NCBI RefSeq assembly: GCF_050947875.1
Contig: NC_134569.1
Coordinates: 14,401,131-14,465,130, forward strand
DNA: 64,000 nucleotides
From: Dermacentor variabilis
Lineage: Eukaryota; Arthropoda; Arachnida; Ixodida; Ixodidae
Reading direction: 5' to 3'
The translations under genes were made by a program, and so were the position numbers. Below the pieces are notes generated by a model. That model was not told the origin of the DNA and did not search any database. It saw nothing but the letters and a program-made list of their open reading frames with translations. Below, in pieces: positions 32,880 to 44,687 of this stretch. The first letter of the stretch is position 1, and the number at the start of each line of letters is the position of its first letter.

Positions 32880-34640
32880 GGGTGTGTGCCCTGTTGCGTT
32901 CGACCTGCAGGGGCTGGCGATCTTCGGGGAAGCGAAAGTCTCCAACCGAACGGCGCCTCCATGTCTACTGTGGTGACTCGCTTTCTAAGTACGACAATAG
33001 GACGACAATTTCTATCGGTGATGTGGTAATCAGTGAGAACGGCATCCTAAACTTGATTCTCAATTTAGGCACAAAGAAGTGCACTGGTCCCGACAACATT
33101 CCAAACAGCTTTCTAGTAAGATACTCTCTCTGGTATTCCCGTTATTTGGCGGTTATCTTTCACAAATCCTTGAATTCAGGCATTGTCCCCCATTCTTGGA
33201 AGCTAGCCAAGGTCCTGCCTCTACATAAATCTGATGAAAAGAAATTTTTTTTCTAACTATAGATCTATATCGCTTACCTCCGATTCCGGAAAGCTACTAG
33301 AACATGTCATACACAAGCATATAACAGAATACCTTGAATCAAATAAAATTCTCTCTAACATATAACATGTATTTCGTCGTGGTTTCAGCACAACTGGTGG
33401 AATTTTCACATGACATTACTAAAAATATTGATATTGGCAATCAAATTGATGCGTTATTTGTAGACTTTTCCAAAGCTTTTGACACGGTTATACACAAGCT
33501 ACTAAGTAAGCTAAAACTAATTTTAAATAATCCTCAACTGATCGACTGGATAGCTAGCTTTCCTAACTCTCGCTCTCAATTCGTTTAATTTAATTCCACT
33601 TCGTCCTCCACTGTAAATGTAACATCAGGTGTTCGAAGGCTCTGTTCTGGGACCTTTGTTATTTTTAATCTTTATAAATGACCTTCCGAACAATATTAAG
33701 TCAAAATCCGTCTTTATGCCGACGACTGTGTCCTATACCAGGTAATTTCTTCTCCGAATGATCAAGCCTTACTTCAAGATTCCTTCAACAGATTTTGCAC
33801 TTGGTGTACGGACTGGCAGATGCGCATCAACCTTCAAAAAACCGTGGTAGTATCATTCACAAACAGCCATTTTCCATCACAGCATGTGTACGCTTTCAAT
33901 ACCAGAATAGTTCCACGTGCACGGGTGTACAAATACCTTGGAGTTATTTTCACGCACAACGTGCAGTGGTCCCAGCATATTGATCACATCACATCTACAG
34001 CACTAAGAAAATTAGGTTACTTGAGACGAAAATTATCTAAATCGCCAAAAGACACGAAATTACAGATGTATAAAATGCTCATTCGTCCTGTATTAGAGTA
34101 CGCTTCATGCGTCTGGAACCCGTATAAAGTGTGCGACATCAACAAAGTCGGATGGGTACAACGGAAGGCTATTAGCTTCATTTGTCATCGCTATGATCGC
34201 AATTTTTCGCCCTCATCTGCAATGAATTCCTTTCATTTATCTCTTCTATGCACAAGGCGACATATAGATTGCATGAAGCTGTTACATTCGATCATTCACT
34301 CATGCTGTCAACTATCTGCTGATGATTACATCAGTCATGCCAGTGCTCTTCCAACCAGACGTTGCCACTAACTCAACCTAAAGGCACGAACTGACATGTT
34401 CCAACACAGTTACTTCCCCAGAGTTGTCGAGTGCTGGAATGAATTACCCGGTTCTGTTCGTGAATTGACACTACGTGATCTTGTAGAAGCACTAGTGGCA
34501 TAAAATTGCTTCCCCTTGTTGTTTTTTCAATTATTTATTATGTTCAACTGCCTTTGTTTCTGTCACTTATGTTTACTGTACTCCACTCCTGCAATAGCCC
34601 CGAATAGGGATGCAGTATTTGAAAATAAATAAATAAATAC
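32880..34640 (+). pseudogene. CR1/Jockey-like LINE, 5'-truncated reverse transcriptase
   Basis: Reverse transcriptase segments in order: TKKCTGPDNIPNSFL, SWKLAKVLPLHKSDEK, SNYRSISLTSDSGKLLEHV, DALFVDFSKAFDTVIH, LYADDCVLYQ, then the thumb region VYKYLGVIFTHNVQWSQHI and MLIRPVLEYASCVWNPY at 33820-34371. The 3' tail is aaataaataaataaata at 34623-34638. At least five frameshifts or stops. There is no RNase H. It belongs to the CR1/L2/Jockey superfamily; the exact clade needs a tree. Confidence 0.85.
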
Positions 34641-34697
34641 GACAGTTCCCAACCCGTCGGCGCCACCATGTCTAGGCGCGGTCGGCTGACCATGTAT

Positions 34698-35266
34698 TGT
34701 TAGTGGATTCGCCGTCACCATCACGGTTTGTTTGAAGCGGTGGAACTCCTGGAAGAAGGCGTGTTGCGGCGCCGTCTCACGGGTCTTAGAAGTCGTCAGT
34801 CAATGGACAGACGCGGCGGACACTGTCTGCGGGGTCAACTCTGGCACTAAGAGGCGCTTGTTCAGGGCAAGACCTGTGTCAGCGAGAACCCTCTCACCTC
34901 GGTTTGGTTAGTGAAACCTGTGCGGAAGTGAGTGTGTAAATTCTCCCCTCAAAGGCGGGTCGGTTACGATGGCTTTAGACGCTCCGAATTGGTGGACGGT
35001 TGAACAGCCGTTTTCCCTCACCTAGCGATCTAGGGAGGACAGAGTGTTTATAAGGAGCCGTGGCGCGGCTGCTGGGTGTGCATTCTCTCTCAGTCATGCT
35101 AGACTGATGAACTGTAACGTTCTCATGTAGATACCGTAAATAAATCCTATATTCCTCGTTCTCGATGAGAACAACCTCCTCCCTTCAACAACGTCCTCAG
35201 CGTGGATAAGTTGGACGACGGCATGTGCCAGCTACCATCTATTTCATGCCCGACCCCAATTATTAC
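34698..35266 (+). repeat. LTR of family C, related to the solo LTR at 14256
   Basis: Begins TGTTAGTGGATTCGCC and ends AATTATTACA. The R/U5 part (gtaaataaatcctatattcc, cctcagcgtggataagttgg, cggcatgtgccagctacc) matches the solo LTR closely, while U3 differs. No matching 4-5 base duplication flanks it (tgtat and gccca), so it may be part of a broken element. Confidence 0.65.
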
Positions 35267-35465
35267 AGCCCATCCTTGGCCAATCCTCCAGAATATGTGT
35301 TACTGAGACGCATGACACAAGTACAGAATCCTCAAAATGTAACTAGGCACGTGTCGCACCTCTGCGCATACATGCCTGGCGTCGCCATCCTTCACTCGAC
35401 AAGGCACCACTCGTCGCCATCCCTTCTTGTGACGATATGGCGCGCGAGTAGCGCGCGCCGTCTGT

Positions 35466-36245
35466 TGTTGCGTACTCCAGTGTAGCGTACCGTACTGCTG
35501 CCGAGTTGTAGCGACGCCTGCCTATCGAAGCTCGACCGACGTTACTTATTGGGTAGCGTGGCGTTGTCGGCGGGCTGCAGGCATCCGGTAGACCATGGTG
35601 AACAAGCAAGGGCGAGACGATTTCTAGTGCGAAACTTTCACGGTTTATTCAAAGGTAGATGAAAGATGATGAGAAGAAGAGAATGAAGTGATCAAAAGTA
35701 CATTTCGGAGCCCCTAAATAGGCTCTCTACAATCGTGGGAGGGATCTTGCTTCCGTCGACGTCACGTGACCGGCACAGAAAGTCTGCTGCAAGGAAAAGG
35801 GCTCTTGCTTCCGTCGACGTCACGTGACCGGCACAGAAAGTCTGCTGCAAGGAGGAGGCCGTCCCACCTCCGGGAATTGTAGACGCTTGTCCGTCTCTTT
35901 CGCGCGTTGCTGGTTCATGGAAGTTCTCCTGTACACTTTGGCCGTTCGAGGAGAGGGTCCCTCTAAAGTCGCACACACACACACACACACACAAAAGAGG
36001 TCTGTAAACACTGCGGGGCTTCCGCCAGACCGGCAGACACTCGAAATGGTCATGGCGAATTAGGAAGTCGCACTTCATTTCGACGAGGCAATGTGTGTAA
36101 AGTCGGGTGAAAGAAATTTCTTTCTGCACGTGGTGCGGGACGCCAACCGTAGCAGGAGCAGTGACGCCTTATTTCGACGAGGCATGGTGAGAGAAGGTCG
36201 GGTGAAATCCCTTTCTGCACGTGGTGCCAGACGCCAACCCTAACA
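35466..36245 (-). repeat. 3' LTR of element D
   Basis: 780 bases, TGTTAGGG...CGCAACA on the minus strand. It differs from the 5' LTR mainly by a tandem duplication at about 35745-35850 containing tccgtcgacgtcacgtgacc twice. It also holds a (CA)n run at 35972-35993 and two diverged units containing catttcgacgaggca and tttctgcacgtggt (36075-36240). Confidence 0.93.
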
Positions 36246-36770
36246 GCATCTCCGGCGGGGGAGGAAGATCCCGACTCGAAGGGGCCAACAGCCGCTGTGT
36301 GAGGAATCGGCGTTTCAGTCGCAGAATTCCCCTTAGAGGTGACGAACCGTTAGTTCGTAGCTGGTAGATCCCTGGGAGTTGTCATCAGTCCCCGTGGCCG
36401 CTCTTGTGAGTTTTCTCCCTGGTCCGGTCCGGTGAAATTGGTCTTGCAAGCAGGTCTCGCAACTTTTCGTCTCCTGCGTGGGCAAGCAATCCCCCCAGAA
36501 CTGTGCCGGACCGACAACCGCAAAGCAGCGAGCACAAGGCCACCCTCCTCCAAGACACACCCGGCTTAAAAAGAAAAAAGAAAACCTGCTACACCTTTCC
36601 CATTCCTTACGCGCGTCCTCCCCCCCTGAACACTAAAAACAGCCATTTCGTAAAAGCGTTAAGACGTGGTTATTAAAATCAGCTAACAATCGACTACACT
36701 TCGGAAAAAAACGTATGAACGAACGTAAAAATGCCACGGAAACCCGGGTTAGCATGAGTCTTTTGTTACT
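36246..36770 (-). other. Element D 3' untranslated region
   Basis: Non-coding. Next to the LTR the minus strand reads tcgggatcttcctcccccgcc, similar to the sequence before the 3' LTR of A2. Confidence 0.7.
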
Positions 36771-38203
36771 CTAGGGGCAACGGTTCAAACCGTCGGCAAA
36801 GCCGTTAAGCTTACCCTTCTTGTAGCGAATACCGAAGGTGTGCTGTTGAAGAGCCAAGCTCCAGCGCAAAAGACGACCGTTTTTCGTAGACATGGACTGC
36901 AGCCATGTGAGGGGACAGTGGTCAGTCTCTATGGTGAACCTTGAACCAGCGATATAGCAAGCTAGCTTCTGCACCGCCCATACTACGCAGGCGTATTCCT
37001 TTTCTGGTGCACTGTATGCTTTCTCGCGAACTGAAAGCTTTCTACTGGTACAGGGTGTTCAGGGTGTTCGTTCTCGTCATCTCTCTTTTGACAGAGCACC
37101 ACCCCCATACCCCTGTCGCTGGCATCACACTGAAGAATGAATGGCTTAGAGTAGTCGGGCGCGTTCAACACTGGCTGACTCGTTTGTGCGTTCTTCAGCA
37201 TACTAAATACCTTTTCTTTTGCGTCATCCCATTTTACCGTTTGTGGTTCTGTTTTTACGAGAGAATCCGTTAAAGAACTCGCAATCTCGGAATACCGCGC
37301 AATATATCTTTGGTAATAACCTGCCAAGCCAAGGAATGATCTGATGTCCCGCTTGGTGCGTGGTTGCGGGAAGTTGTCAATTGCGGTCAGTTTAGCCTCG
37401 GAAGGCGGACGATGGCCTGGCCCTATTAAGTGATAAGCTGCCTCCGCGCGCCCTAATTGGCATTTCGGAGTCTTAACAGTTAAGTTGGCCTCTCGTAGAC
37501 GACACAGCACGGTTCGCAGGTGTTGCATATGGTCCGCCCATGATGAAGAAAAGATTCCTATGCCATCGAGATACGGAAGTGCAAAGTCCTCCATTCCTCG
37601 TAGCACATGGTCCATAAGGCTAGAGAAGCCATATGGCGCATTCTTCAATCCAAAGCTCACGACTTTCGGGCGAAAGGTTCCCATCGGGGAAATAAACGCC
37701 ACAAGCCTGCTTGCCATCTCGGTCAACAGAACTTGCCAGTACCCTTTGACTAAATCGAGCGTAGAGATCAAATTAGCACTGCTCACTTTCTCAAGCCTTT
37801 CCTCGATGTGCGGTATTGGATAAGTCTGGTCCTTCGTGATTAAATTTAGCCTGCGGTAGTCGATCAATGGTCGCGGCTCCTTTCCTGGGACCTCAACTAA
37901 GGTAAGAGGCGAGGTATAATCACTCTCTCCTGGCTCTATTACACCTAGCTCTAACATCTTGTTTATTTCAGCGGCCATGACTTCACGCCGACGAGCTGAA
38001 ACGCGATAAGCTTTCGAACGAACTGGGTCAGATGAGGTTAACTCGATATCGTGAACGATCGCGGTGGTCCTGCCCTGTGTGTCTGAATGTACGTCTTTAA
38101 ATTCAAACACGAGTTCCCTCAGTTCGGCCCTTTGAGTGGGATTCAACTCCGCCTGTTCTACTAACTTGTCAATGGTCTCATGAATGTCTTTTGCCTCCGT
38201 CAC
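36771..38203 (-). pseudogene. Element D reverse transcriptase and RNase H
   Basis: Reverse transcriptase at 36983-38203: PVRSKAYRVSARRREVM, PRPLIDYRRLNLITKDQ, LDLVKGYWQVLLTEM. The catalytic box is LPYLDGIGIF, so the second catalytic D has become G. RNase H starts LQCDASDRGMGVVLCQ. The frame shifts near 37050 and the end (ETDHCPLTWLQ to FADGLNRCP) is at 36771-36974. Relationship to A1/A2 is clear throughout. Confidence 0.9.
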
Positions 38204-38208
38204 TGCTG

Positions 38209-38856
38209 TTAACTCTGGAAAGTCGACATTTCAGGCTCCGGCTCTTGCCTGACCTCCTCATTAGATGGTGTACTTTCCGCATTATCCCCTATAGGGCTGT
38301 CCTGTTTGGTGCTGGTTGACGAATCCTCTGTCAAACCTGTTTCCTCCACCACTGGACATTCGTACGCTGCCTTGGCCGCGAGCTCCCTTGCCTTGGAACG
38401 AGTCAGGGCTTGCACTGTTCCCTCACTAAACCCGATTCCCTTGCGTCATAGCAAATCCTGATTTGTTAGAAAACAAATACGGATACTGCGGCGGGAGATG
38501 TGCCGAGACGGCGGCTTCAGTGTGCAGTACTCCAAAAGGGCCTTCGATACGAATCTTGGCCACAGGGAGACAAACACTGGAGGCCTCTACGGCTTGCCTT
38601 ATCGAAGCACATACTCCTGTGAATTGGCCTTCCTTTACGTACGACGGATGCACCACGTCCATTGTGGCTGCCGAGTCGCGAAGCACTCTACACGGTTTGC
38701 CGTTTACCATGAGGTCTCGAATGTACGGTTCTAGCAATTTCAGATTTTCCTCGTTACTAGTTAGTGACATCAACACTAGTTTGGTATTTTTGCATCCCAC
38801 GGAGATATGCCCCGTTTGCTGGCAGTTGTAGCAAACTATTGGTTTCTTGGCATCGA
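38209..38856 (-). pseudogene. Element D zinc knuckle, protease and linker
   Basis: A zinc knuckle (CYNCQQTGHISVGC) just above 38800, then retropepsin LRDSAATMDVVHPSYV. Here the protease stays in frame through KEGQFTGVCASIRQAVE to LPPQYPYLFSN, so D lacks the TACG duplication of A1/A2. A TGA and a shift follow near 38430, then the linker VQALTRSKARELAAKAA, ending at 38209 just before the RT frame. Confidence 0.85.
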
Positions 38857-39042
38857 AAGCTTTTTTTCTTTTGCCTTTCTGCCCTCTGTTCGGGTGACTG
38901 CTTCCTTCCCTTGCTGTTCTCGTCCCTGCTTTTCACTGAACCTGACTTTTCCTTTGATTTATACTGATTCAACTTTGACCATCGCTCTGGCTCTTCGGGT
39001 CTGTATTTAGTCACCTCCTTCTTAGGAGCCTCGTTGCCTTAA

Positions 39043-40483
39043 GAGGAAGCTTTAGCTCGGGTGCTCCTATCTAAATACGTTCTTCTCGGCAACCACTGCA
39101 CCAAATTTGACGGGGTTTGCTGCATTTAAAAGAAAAACTTAAAATCTAGTGACTGTTGGGTTCGAATTTTTGAGTTAGGCCGTCAATTTTTTATTGAAAA
39201 TTGGCAAAAATTGAAAATTTTCAAAGAACGAAACTATGAAGCTTACAGCTCTGTAACTCAACCACTAAAAATTATAATACAATTCTGTGAATTGAATCTA
39301 ATAGTACATCTAAAGCGGACAAAATTGATATGTTACACATGAATATAAAAAAAATTCAATCATAGGGAAATACAACTTTTGCAAAACCGTTGTAACCAAC
39401 GTAACTAATTCACGTAAGATGTAAAATGACATATTGCATTTGTCCGCTTTGAATGATCTAATGGATGCCGTTTACAGAACCGCGATATCAATTCTCGATG
39501 CAGAGCTATGAATTTGCAAACTTCGTGCTTCTATTTTTTTCAAACGGTCAAATATTTGCAAATCGTTTTAAGAAAATTCAAGCCCTAAATCGAAATTCCG
39601 CTTCCAACAGTCACTAGAATTTAACTTTCTCTTTCAAATGCAACAAATTTCATCAAAATCGGTCCAGGGGTTATCTCATAAAAACGTTTTTGCGTTTTTA
39701 CATGTATTTGAATAGGCCGCGTCGGAGTTGGGCCCGAGCTAAAGCTTCCTTTAGCTTTAGCTCAAGTGCTCCTCAAGTGCTCCTATCTAAATACATGTAA
39801 AAGGAGAATTCGTTTTTCTCGGCAACCACTGCGCCAAATTTGACGAGGTTTGTTGCATTTAAAAGACAAACTTAAAATCTAGTGACTGTTGGTTTCGAAT
39901 TTTTGAGTTAGATTGTCAATTTTTTATTAAAAATTGGCAAAAATCGAAAATTTTCAAAAAACGAAACTATCAAGTTTACAACTCTGTAACTTAACCACTA
40001 AAAATGATAATACAATTCTGTGAATTGCATCTAATAGTACATCTAAAGCGGACAAAATTGATATGTTACACATGAATATAAAAAAAATTTAATAATAGAG
40101 AAATACAACTTTTGCAAAACCGTTGTAACCAACGTAACAAATTCACGTAAGATGTAAAATGACATATTGAATTTGTCCGCTATGAATGATCTAATGGATG
40201 CCGTTTACAGAACCGCGATATCGGTTCTTGATGCGGAGCTATGAATTTATAAACTTCGTTCTTGTATTTTTTTCAAACGGTCAAATATTTGAAAATCGTT
40301 TTAAGAAAATTCAAGCCCTAAATCGAAATTCCGCTTCCAACGGTCACTAGAATTTAACTTTCTCTTTCAAATGCGACAAATTTCATCAAAATCGGTCCAG
40401 GTGTTATCTCATAAAAACGTTTTTGCGTTTTACATGTATTTGAATAGGCCGCGTCGGAGTTGGGCCCGAGCTAAAGATTCCTC
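39043..40483. mobile_element. TTAA-flanked palindromic element FB, head-to-tail dimer
   Basis: 1441 bases between TTAA at 39039-39042 and 40484-40487, inserted in gag of element D. Outer ends are inverted repeats with one mismatch (GAGGAAGCTTTAGCTCGGG against GAGGAATCTTTAGCTCGGG reversed). It consists of two similar units joined at about 39755 (gagctaaagcttcctttagc). Each unit is itself an imperfect inverted repeat, with AAAGCGGACAAAATTGATATG and, on the other arm, CATATTGCATTTGTCCGCTTT. It is related to the single unit at 13433-14145. No coding capacity. Confidence 0.88.
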
Positions 40484-40487
40484 TTAA

Positions 40488-41308
40488 GCTTCGAACGCAC
40501 GGCGGGTCACGTACTCCTCAGCGAGGTTTGCCGGTCTCGTGATAGTGTCTACGCCTGGCCTGTCCTGAACCCAATGCTTGATGTTTACTGGCAGCCGGCG
40601 CTAGAACTGTTCTAAAGCAACGCACTGCATTGTCTTTTCGGCGTCGCCGAGTGCACCCTCTTCTCTGAGCCATTCCTTCAGGTTTACCTCCAAGGTGTAT
40701 GCAAAATCTGAGTATGACTCACTTTTGGTCTTCTCGACTTCCCTGAATTTTCACCTAAATTCTCCCGCTGACAATCTGTACTTTTTAAGCAGATTCGCTT
40801 TGACTTCATCGAAGTCCTCTGCTTCTTCTTTCCCCATGCGGGCAATGATATCAGCTACCTCACGTGGCAGTAACGTAAGCAAGCGTTGCGGCCACGTGTT
40901 TCTCACGAATTTCGCCTTTTCACACGTGCGCTCAAACTGTACCAGAAAAAGACCTATGTCCCCTCCTACTGCGTAGGGTGCCATCAAGTCTGTCATTCTG
41001 CGCTCGCTTTCACGTGCCTCTGGGCTAGGTCTTTCAGAATTTTGAGCTTTCCGGAGCTCAATCTCTAGGCGCTTCATTTCGAGTGAGTCGCGTGCAACAC
41101 GGTCGCGCTCTTCTTTTTCTTCTAAGTGCTTACTCTCTTCCTCTTTCTCTGCAATGCTCTCTAGGCATTTCTTCAGTTCATCTTCGTCTGCCCCGATCGC
41201 TTCGATCGTCTCAATGGTCTCCGGCTTTCTCTTTGATACGGCAATTTGGAGGCCCAACTCTTTGGCCAAGCTCAACAATTCCGGCTTCTTTAGTGCCTTC
41301 AAGTTCAT
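40488..41308 (-). pseudogene. Element D gag, N-terminal and capsid part
   Basis: The start MNLKALKKPELLSLAKELG at 41308 is followed by a charged coiled coil (SIAEKEEESKHLEEKEERDR) and the SCAN-like capsid (GGDIGLFLVQFERTCEK, WPQRLLTLLPREVADII, LLKKYRLSAGEFR). A TGA follows at about 40751, and the rest down to 40488 is frame-broken (SYSDFAYTLEVNLKEWL-like segment). The FB dimer then interrupts, and gag resumes at about 39038. Confidence 0.87.
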
Positions 41309-41570
41309 GGCTGCCCTTAGTGCTGCTAACTCTTCACTCTATAACAACCTTGACGTACTCAAAAACTTCCGTCAACGGTTAAAGAAAAATCAATGCACTG
41401 TACTTTCAAAAAAAAAATACGTAAAGCCGCGTGATATCTTAGTGAAGAAAAGCCGTGCACTCACCATATGCAGTCATGAATCCAGACACCTTCCATCGGA
41501 ACGTTGTCACAAGGACGAAGAGGCTACGATCTCGTAGTTGTCGTCCAAGTTGGGGTCTCCAGAGTTCCGT

Positions 41571-41586
41571 ATCCCAATCGCTGCCA
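41571..41586 (-). other. tRNA primer-binding site of element D
   Basis: Minus-strand TGGCAGCGATTGGGAT lies 7 bases inside the 5' LTR. It starts with TGG, complementary to a tRNA 3' CCA end, as expected for priming minus-strand DNA. The tRNA species cannot be named with certainty from sequence alone. Confidence 0.6.
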
Positions 41587-41593
41587 ATCAGTT

Positions 41594-42328
41594 TGTTGCG
41601 TACTCCAGGGTAGCGTATCGTACTGCTGCCGAGTTGTAGCGACGCCTGCCCATTGAAGCTCGACCGACGTTACTTATTGGGTAGCGTGGCGTTGTCGGCG
41701 GGCTGCAGGCATCCGGTAGACCATGGCGACCAAGCAAGGGCGAGACGATTTCTAGTGCGGAACTTGCACGATTTATTCAAAGGTAGATGAAAGATGATGA
41801 GAAGAGAATGAAGTGATCAAAAGTACATTTCGGGGCCCCTTAAATAGGCTCTCTACAATTGTGGGAGGGATCTTGCTTCCGTCGACGTCACGTGACCGGC
41901 AAAGAAAGCCTGCTGCAAGGAGGAGGCCGTCCCGTCTCCTGGAATTGTAGACGCTTGTCCGTCTTTTTTGCGCTTTGCTGTTTCGTGGAAGTTCTCCTGT
42001 AGACTTTGGCCGTTCTAGGAAAGGGTCCCTCTAAAGTCACACACACACACACACACACACAAAAGAAGAGGCCTGTAAGCACATCGGAGCTTCCGCCAGT
42101 CCGGCAGACACTCGGAATGGTCATATGGCGAATTAGCAAGTCACGCTTCATTTCGACGAGGCAATGTATTTGAAGGTAGGGTGAGAGAAATTTCTTTCTG
42201 CACGTGGTACGGGACGCCAACCGTAGCAGGAGCAGTCACGCCTCATTTCGACGAGGCATGGTGAGAGAAGGTCGGGTGAAATCCCTTTCTGCACGTGGTG
42301 CCAGACGCCAGCCCTAACAACCCTAACA
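41594..42328 (-). repeat. 5' LTR of element D
   Basis: 735 bases, ending TGTTGCG at 41594 (plus strand) and starting TGTTAGGG at 42328 on the minus strand. It has a (CA)n run at 42039-42061 and a single copy of the gacgtcacgtgaccgg block that is duplicated in the 3' LTR. The outermost ccctaaca is preceded by another ccctaaca; the outer one is chosen because the CTGT duplication follows it. Confidence 0.9.
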
Positions 42329-42332
42329 CTGT

Positions 42333-43364
42333 ATGGAAACGGAGCGCTGCCTGAGTGGAGATCTGTTTCGGCGGCTGCTGTGAATCGCACCCACGCGTCA
42401 TCCACGCGCTGCCTCTTGCTGTCTTCCGATTAGCGAGGCAAACGCGCCACACCTCGCTGTGTTTGGAACGTGCCGCACGAGACATGCTGTCCGCGCCAGC
42501 CAATATATCGCGGAATGAAAACACGTTTACAGTAGCGCTCAAATTTCGCATTAGGGAATATCGTATTTTTTCTTTGCGATGCTTCGTCGATCTCTTTTAC
42601 TAGCCAAATATTCAGTCTTGGTATATTCTGCACAGCTTAGCGCGACAAGAGCCGTCGGTGGCGGCTGGTGCACGCGCAAGGCCGGCGTTGACGCTAACTG
42701 TGAACACGCCGCTGCGTTGCGTTCGCCGTCGAGGCACACCAAACAATCATGCACCAGACGCAACCAGAGTTGGAAAGCGCGAGGAAGGAAAATATACCCT
42801 AAAATAAATTAAAATTGCTGGCTCTCCCGTAATCGAGGGAAGATGTAAGCATGAAATGGCTACCGGCAAAGCAGATTGGTTGGTACTGAATCGTCTCACC
42901 AGCTTCATTCATGCTTCAATAACTGTTCATGCGCCCAAGAGAGTCGCAGTTTCGGCCGAAAGGCGAAGCATCGATTGCGATAGGAAATTAGTGGACAGTT
43001 ATACGAAGTAAGGATAGTAGGCTTATAGGCCGTTAAACTTGTAAACACTTGTAAACATTCGCTTACTAATTAACAAGCATGTGTCAGGCGCGCACAAGCG
43101 AACATGAACACATCTCACTCGATGACGGCGGAAACTCGCTGTCAAATGCTCCCCCGGAGCCTTGCGAGAGACGGAAGACGGCGTGCATCCTCCCCGCTTT
43201 CCTCCCTTTCGTGCGCGAGACTGAGCCGCGATCGCAGGCTAACCCTCGCAAGCTTTTAGTCGCACATGTACTGTACAGCATACAGCGTGCGGCGACGATC
43301 TTATCGCCCCTGGAGCCTATACGGAACCTCACGGCGACGCCAACGGTAGAAATGCGCTTGGGGA
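42333..43364. other. No gene recognised
   Basis: Mixed-composition sequence with no coding motif or window-internal repeat that I could recognise. Confidence 0.55.
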
Positions 43365-44240
43365 GTGCATAAGATTGCTATGGATCGAAATAAAATGCAA
43401 CATGTTTATTTGGATTTGATTCCACGTGGTATTTGGGAAGAAGTAAACTGGGAAGGCTTAGGAGGGAGAATCAACGGGGAATATCTCAGCAACCTTCGGT
43501 TTGCTGCAGATGACAGTGTCCTGTTCAGCAACACTAGGGCGAGTTACAACAAATGATTGAGGACCGCAAGAGTGGGGTTGAAGATTAATATGCAGAAGAC
43601 AAAGATAATGATCAATAGCAGGGCAAGGGAGCAAGAGTTCGGGATCGCCAGTCAGCCTCTAGAGCATGTGAAGGAGTACGTTTACTTGAGTCAATTGCAC
43701 ACAGGGGACCCTGATCACGAGAGGGAAATTTACAGAATAAAAATGGGTTGGGGCGCATACGGCTGACATTTTCAGATCCTGACTGGAAGCTTACCGTTAT
43801 CTTTGAAAAGAAAGGTGCACAATCAGTGCATTTTACCGGTGCTTGGAGCGGAAATTTGAAGATTACAAATAAGCTTGATAACAAGTTAAGGAGCGCGCAA
43901 AGAGCGATTGAACGAAGAATGTTAGGCGTAACGTTAAGAGACAGAAAGAGAGCTGTGTGGATCAGAAAACAAACGGGGGTAGTCGACATTTTAATTGACA
44001 ATAAGAGGGGAAAATGGAGCTGGGCAGGCCATGTAAGGCGTAAGTTAGATACCCGTTGGGCCGTTATGGTTACAGAATTGGTGCCAAGAGAAGGGAAGCG
44101 CAGTCGAGTATAGGTGGCGCGATGAAATGAGGAAATTCGTAGGCGCTAGTTGGAATCGGCTGTTGCAGGAAAGGAGTAAATGAAGATCGCAGGGAGAGGC
44201 CTTCGTCCTGCAGCGGACATAAGATAGGCTGATGATGCTG
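43365..44240 (+). pseudogene. RTE-clade LINE, C-terminal remnant
   Basis: Reverse transcriptase end segments GRINGEYLSNLRFAADDS (a disturbed FADD box), VGLKINMQKTKIMINSRA, HVKEYVYLSQLHTGDPDHER and IKMGWGAYG. Then come RAIERRMLGVTLRDRKR, KWSWAGHVRRKLDTRW and VPREGKRSR, the signature RTE C-terminus. The 3' end reads gaggccttcgtcctgcagcg and closes in gatgatgctgctgctgatgatgg. Frameshifts at 43550 and 43760. 5'-truncated. Confidence 0.87.
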
Positions 44241-44687
44241 CTGCTGATGATGGTGGTATTCCGGCAGCGCAAAACAGAAGAAACGACGGAACACATTCAA
44301 CCAACGGAGCTGGTGGCAGTGCTTGCTGCGCCCGGCTCGGCCGTCACGTGCGATCGCACTTGCGGCGCCGCCGTATGAAGGCACCATCGGTGTAAACTCA
44401 GACCGCGCCCGGTGGACAGCGGTGACAAGGGTGGATTCACTGGAAAACATTTTTTTTCCAGTGACTCTAGACAGGGGCTTTGAACAACGCCACCAAGGGG
44501 AACTTACACAAACAATGAACAGCAAATAAAAAGATATGCTGCCGCGCACGTGACGTGTGACGTCGCTGAGATGGCGACGCAGAAGCCCCGCCCTAGACGG
44601 GTGAGTGGTGAAAACAATGTCTCCCGTAGCAAACGAGTGGCAACATTTTGTCTACGACTCGCGGCGCCGTCTGCACACATCAGAGAG
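44241..44687. other. No gene recognised
   Basis: GC-rich sequence without recognised features. Confidence 0.5.

Larger units (their letters stand above)
35466..42328 (-). mobile_element. Gmr1-like gypsy element D lacking integrase
   Basis: A minus-strand element of 6863 bases with 5' LTR 41594-42328 and 3' LTR 35466-36245, flanked by the 4-base duplication CTGT (35462-35465 and 42329-42332). Order: gag with SCAN-like capsid and zinc knuckle, protease, reverse transcriptase, RNase H. The integrase that in A1/A2 lies between protease and reverse transcriptase is absent: only about 120 codons separate VQALTRSK from HDIELTS, against about 570 in A2. Gag is interrupted by a 1.4 kb palindromic element. 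Several other breaks are present. Confidence 0.92.
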
